Below are positions 16,796-18,547 of a DNA stretch of 18,547 nucleotides, piece after piece. The stretch lies in assembly GCA_934271265.1 (NCBI GenBank), contig CAKQRE010000017.1:1-18547 (forward strand), written 5' to 3'. Under the pieces are notes generated by a model that did not search any database, was not told the origin of the DNA, and worked only from the letters and a program-made list of their open reading frames with translations. The position numbers and the translations under genes were made by a program. Every line of letters starts with the position of its first letter. Within the stretch, counting starts at the first letter, position 1. This stretch comes from an uncultured Clostridia bacterium (GTDB taxonomy: Bacteria > Bacillota > Clostridia > Christensenellales > Borkfalkiaceae).

Positions 16796-18174
16796 TTAAA
16801 GTATTGCAATTCGGCGAGGGGAACTTTTTAAGGACGTTCGTCGACGCGTATTTCGATACGCTTAATAAAGAGGGCGTTGGCGAATATTCGGTGGATATAG
16901 TAAAGCCCATAACTTTCGGCTCGCTTGAAAAGTTTGAAAAACAGAACAATAAATATCATATCGTTCTGCGCGGGGTTAAGGACGGAAAAGAGGTTGAAGA
17001 CGTATATAAAATAGACGTTCTGAACTCCGTTGTTTCTCCGTTTGAGAATTACGAGAAATATATTTCGCTCGCAAAAGACGAAGATCTGAAAATCATCGTT
17101 TCAAACACGACGGAAGCGGGGATATGTTTCAACGCCGAAGATAAATTCGACGGTTTCGAGCATATAACATACCCCGCGAAACTCACTAAATTTTTGTTTG
17201 AAAGGTTTAACGCGGGTCTTGGCGGAGTATATCTTATGCCCGTGGAACTTATAGATAACAACGCCGACGAGTTGTACGCCTGCGTGAATAAATACATAGA
17301 TTTATGGCAACTTCCCGAAGAATTCAAAAAGTGGAACGACGGCGAAAACTATTATTGCAATACCTTAGTGGACAGAATAGTTTCGGGTTATCCGAAAGAC
17401 GAAGAAACCAAAGAGCGTTTGTATAAACTCGTCGGAGAACAAGACGAACTCGTTTCCATAGGCGAGCTGTTCGGACTCTGGGCGGTCGAAAACAAGGGCG
17501 AAATAAGCAGGTATATAAAAGACGGCAAGCATAATATCGAAGTCGTTTTGACGAACGATATTAAATATTATAAAAAGCGTAAAGTAAGAGTGCTTAACGG
17601 CAGCCATACGAATTTAGTGCCCGTAGGTCTTTGGCTCGGAAAGGTCACCGTTTACGACTGTATGACGGATAAGACGTTGTATAAGTTCGTAAACGATACT
17701 TTAACGAGCGAAATAATACCGTTCGTTTCGGACGATATAGCGGCTACTACGGAATTTGCCGAAAGCGTAAAAGAGAGATTTTTCAATCCGTACTTAAACC
17801 ACCAATTGACGAGTATAGCCTTGAATTCCATATCCAAATGGAAAGCGAGAGTATTGCCGTCGTTTAAGGATTATTACGAAAAGTACGGCAAGATCCCCGA
17901 GAACTTAACCAGGGGTTTCGCGTGCCTTATGACTTTGTATAAGATTACGGCGAAAGGCGACGACGGAAAATATTACGCGAAATTGCCGACGCGTACGATC
18001 GAAACGAAAGACGACGAAAAGTACCTCGAATATTTCGTAAACGGCGGTTGCGTGATTAAATTTATGCAGGACGAAACGGTCTGGGGCGAAGACTTAACGA
18101 AATACGAAGGCTTTGCCGCGGCGGTTAAAACAATAGTCAAAAAGTTAAGAAGCGGCGAAACGGATATTTTATGA
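16792..18174 (+). CDS. uxaB: Tagaturonate reductase (altronate oxidoreductase)
   Basis: This enzyme reduces D-tagaturonate to D-altronate with NADH in the isomerase pathway of D-galacturonate breakdown in the cytoplasm. The N-terminus VLQFGEGNFLRTFVD is the typical nucleotide-binding start of Firmicutes tagaturonate reductases in the mannitol dehydrogenase superfamily. The middle has KKRKVRVLNGSHTNL, the conserved KxRxLNGxHT region with catalytic residues. At 460 residues it is close to the 483 of E. coli UxaB. Its ATG overlaps the GH2 stop (ATGA), and its own stop overlaps the start of the kdgK remnant in the same way, so the three are translationally coupled. Fructuronate reductase UxuB is a relative, but its N-terminal motif differs. 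No uxaC, uxaA or kdgA lies within the window. Confidence 0.9.
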   Translation: MIKVLQFGEGNFLRTFVDAYFDTLNKEGVGEYSVDIVKPITFGSLEKFEKQNNKYHIVLRGVKDGKEVEDVYKIDVLNSVVSPFENYEKYISLAKDEDLKIIVSNTTEAGICFNAEDKFDGFEHITYPAKLTKFLFERFNAGLGGVYLMPVELIDNNADELYACVNKYIDLWQLPEEFKKWNDGENYYCNTLVDRIVSGYPKDEETKERLYKLVGEQDELVSIGELFGLWAVENKGEISRYIKDGKHNIEVVLTNDIKYYKKRKVRVLNGSHTNLVPVGLWLGKVTVYDCMTDKTLYKFVNDTLTSEIIPFVSDDIAATTEFAESVKERFFNPYLNHQLTSIALNSISKWKARVLPSFKDYYEKYGKIPENLTRGFACLMTLYKITAKGDDGKYYAKLPTRTIETKDDEKYLEYFVNGGCVIKFMQDETVWGEDLTKYEGFAAAVKTIVKKLRSGETDIL

Positions 18175-18470
18175 AAGACTTTATCGTAATAAACGATAAC
18201 AACTGGTCGGGCATGCTGTTAACGAACGGCGAAGCGTATTTTTCAAAGAAGTACGCGATGCATATCGTTGACCGCGTGGGCGGCGGCGACAGTTTCGGCG
18301 GTGGGTTGATTTATTCGCTTTTGAACGATTACGACGCGCAGAAAGCAATCGAATTCGCTGTCGCGGCGAGTTGCTTAAAACATTCGATCGAGGGCGATTA
18401 CAATATGGTTTCGGTTTCCGAAGTGGAAGCCCTTTTAAGCGGCAACGCCTCCGGCAGAGTTCAAAGATAA
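18171..18470 (+). pseudogene. kdgK: 2-keto-3-deoxygluconate kinase remnant (C-terminal third only)
   Basis: The 99 codons read MKDFIV and then NDNNWSGML...FSKKYAMHIVDRVGGGDSFGGGLIYSL and end in NASGRVQR. This is the C-terminal end of PfkB-family 2-keto-3-deoxygluconate kinases of the Clostridia type, including the anion-hole and catalytic region GGGD (Asp40). Full proteins have about 340 residues, so roughly 240 are missing: the sugar-binding lid and most of the Rossmann-like core. The ATG sits in an ATGA overlap with uxaB, exactly where an intact kdgK would start, so the simplest reading is an in-frame internal deletion that joins the first few codons to the C-terminal part. The product should not be an active kinase. 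It may be a true decayed gene or an assembly or strain-level variant. Confidence 0.85.
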
Positions 18471-18498
18471 GATTAAAAAAACTCAAAACAAATGAGAT

Positions 18499-18537
18499 CA
18501 GTCCCGTAATAAAAAAAACGAGGTAAGTGCGGGACTG
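18499..18537. other. Inverted repeat after the last gene, role unclear
   Basis: CAGTCCCG (18499-18506) and CGGGACTG (18530-18537) form a perfect 8-bp stem around a 23-base A-rich loop. No run of T follows, and the loop is long, so it is a poor intrinsic terminator. It could be a subterminal repeat of an element that continues past the right edge. The rest of 18471-18547 shows no gene. Confidence 0.4.
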
Positions 18538-18547
18538 TCTTGGCTTG

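Noticed and set aside
18499..18540. Intrinsic transcription terminator
   Set aside because: The stem is short, the loop is 23 bases and no T-run follows.

Overview
This window is one continuous, plus-strand gene cluster for taking up and breaking down plant-type oligosaccharides that contain L-rhamnose and uronic acid. Every real gene points the same way. Gaps between genes run from -4 to about 35 bases, so the whole window looks like part of one long operon whose promoter lies left of base 1. The organism is probably an uncultured gut-type Clostridia (Firmicutes) bacterium. This is inferred from lipobox lipoproteins, AGGAG-type ribosome sites, a TTG start, and a two-permease sugar ABC importer (CUT1 type) with no ATPase of its own. 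No marker gene fixes the species.

Layout. Bases 1-1799: 3' part of a surface protein with InlB-like repeats and two tandem beta-sandwich modules. 1815-4367: a large lipoprotein of unknown family. 4403-6124, 6127-8352 and 8354-9214: solute-binding lipoprotein and two permeases; the first permease carries an unusual external domain of about 370 residues. 9249-10550: Gfo/Idh/MocA oxidoreductase. 10558-12186: GH78-like alpha-L-rhamnosidase. 12193-13302: cytoplasmic beta-propeller with four regularly spaced histidines. 13336-13931: L-rhamnose mutarotase gene (rhaM) split by a small mobile element. 13967-16795: GH2 glycosidase. 16792-18174: tagaturonate reductase (uxaB). 18171-18470: only the C-terminal third of a 2-keto-3-deoxygluconate kinase (kdgK). 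The last 77 bases hold a hairpin of unknown role.

How the genes may work together: the surface proteins and binding protein capture an oligosaccharide, the ABC importer brings it in, and the rhamnosidase, GH2 enzyme, oxidoreductase and perhaps the propeller protein dismantle it. Free rhamnose would go through RhaM, and galacturonate-derived tagaturonate through UxaB towards 2-keto-3-deoxygluconate. Rhamnose together with galacturonate points to rhamnogalacturonan-I fragments, but this is inference: no polysaccharide lyase or GH105 gene is visible.

The most notable find is a 276-bp non-coding element at 13515-13790 with 26-bp near-perfect terminal inverted repeats and internal hairpins. It is inserted into rhaM with a 2-bp AT duplication; removing the element and one AT restores a 105-residue RhaM in frame. 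It is a miniature inverted-repeat transposable element (MITE) that I do not recognise. The same operon also carries a kdgK that has lost about 240 codons, so two catabolic genes look broken at once.
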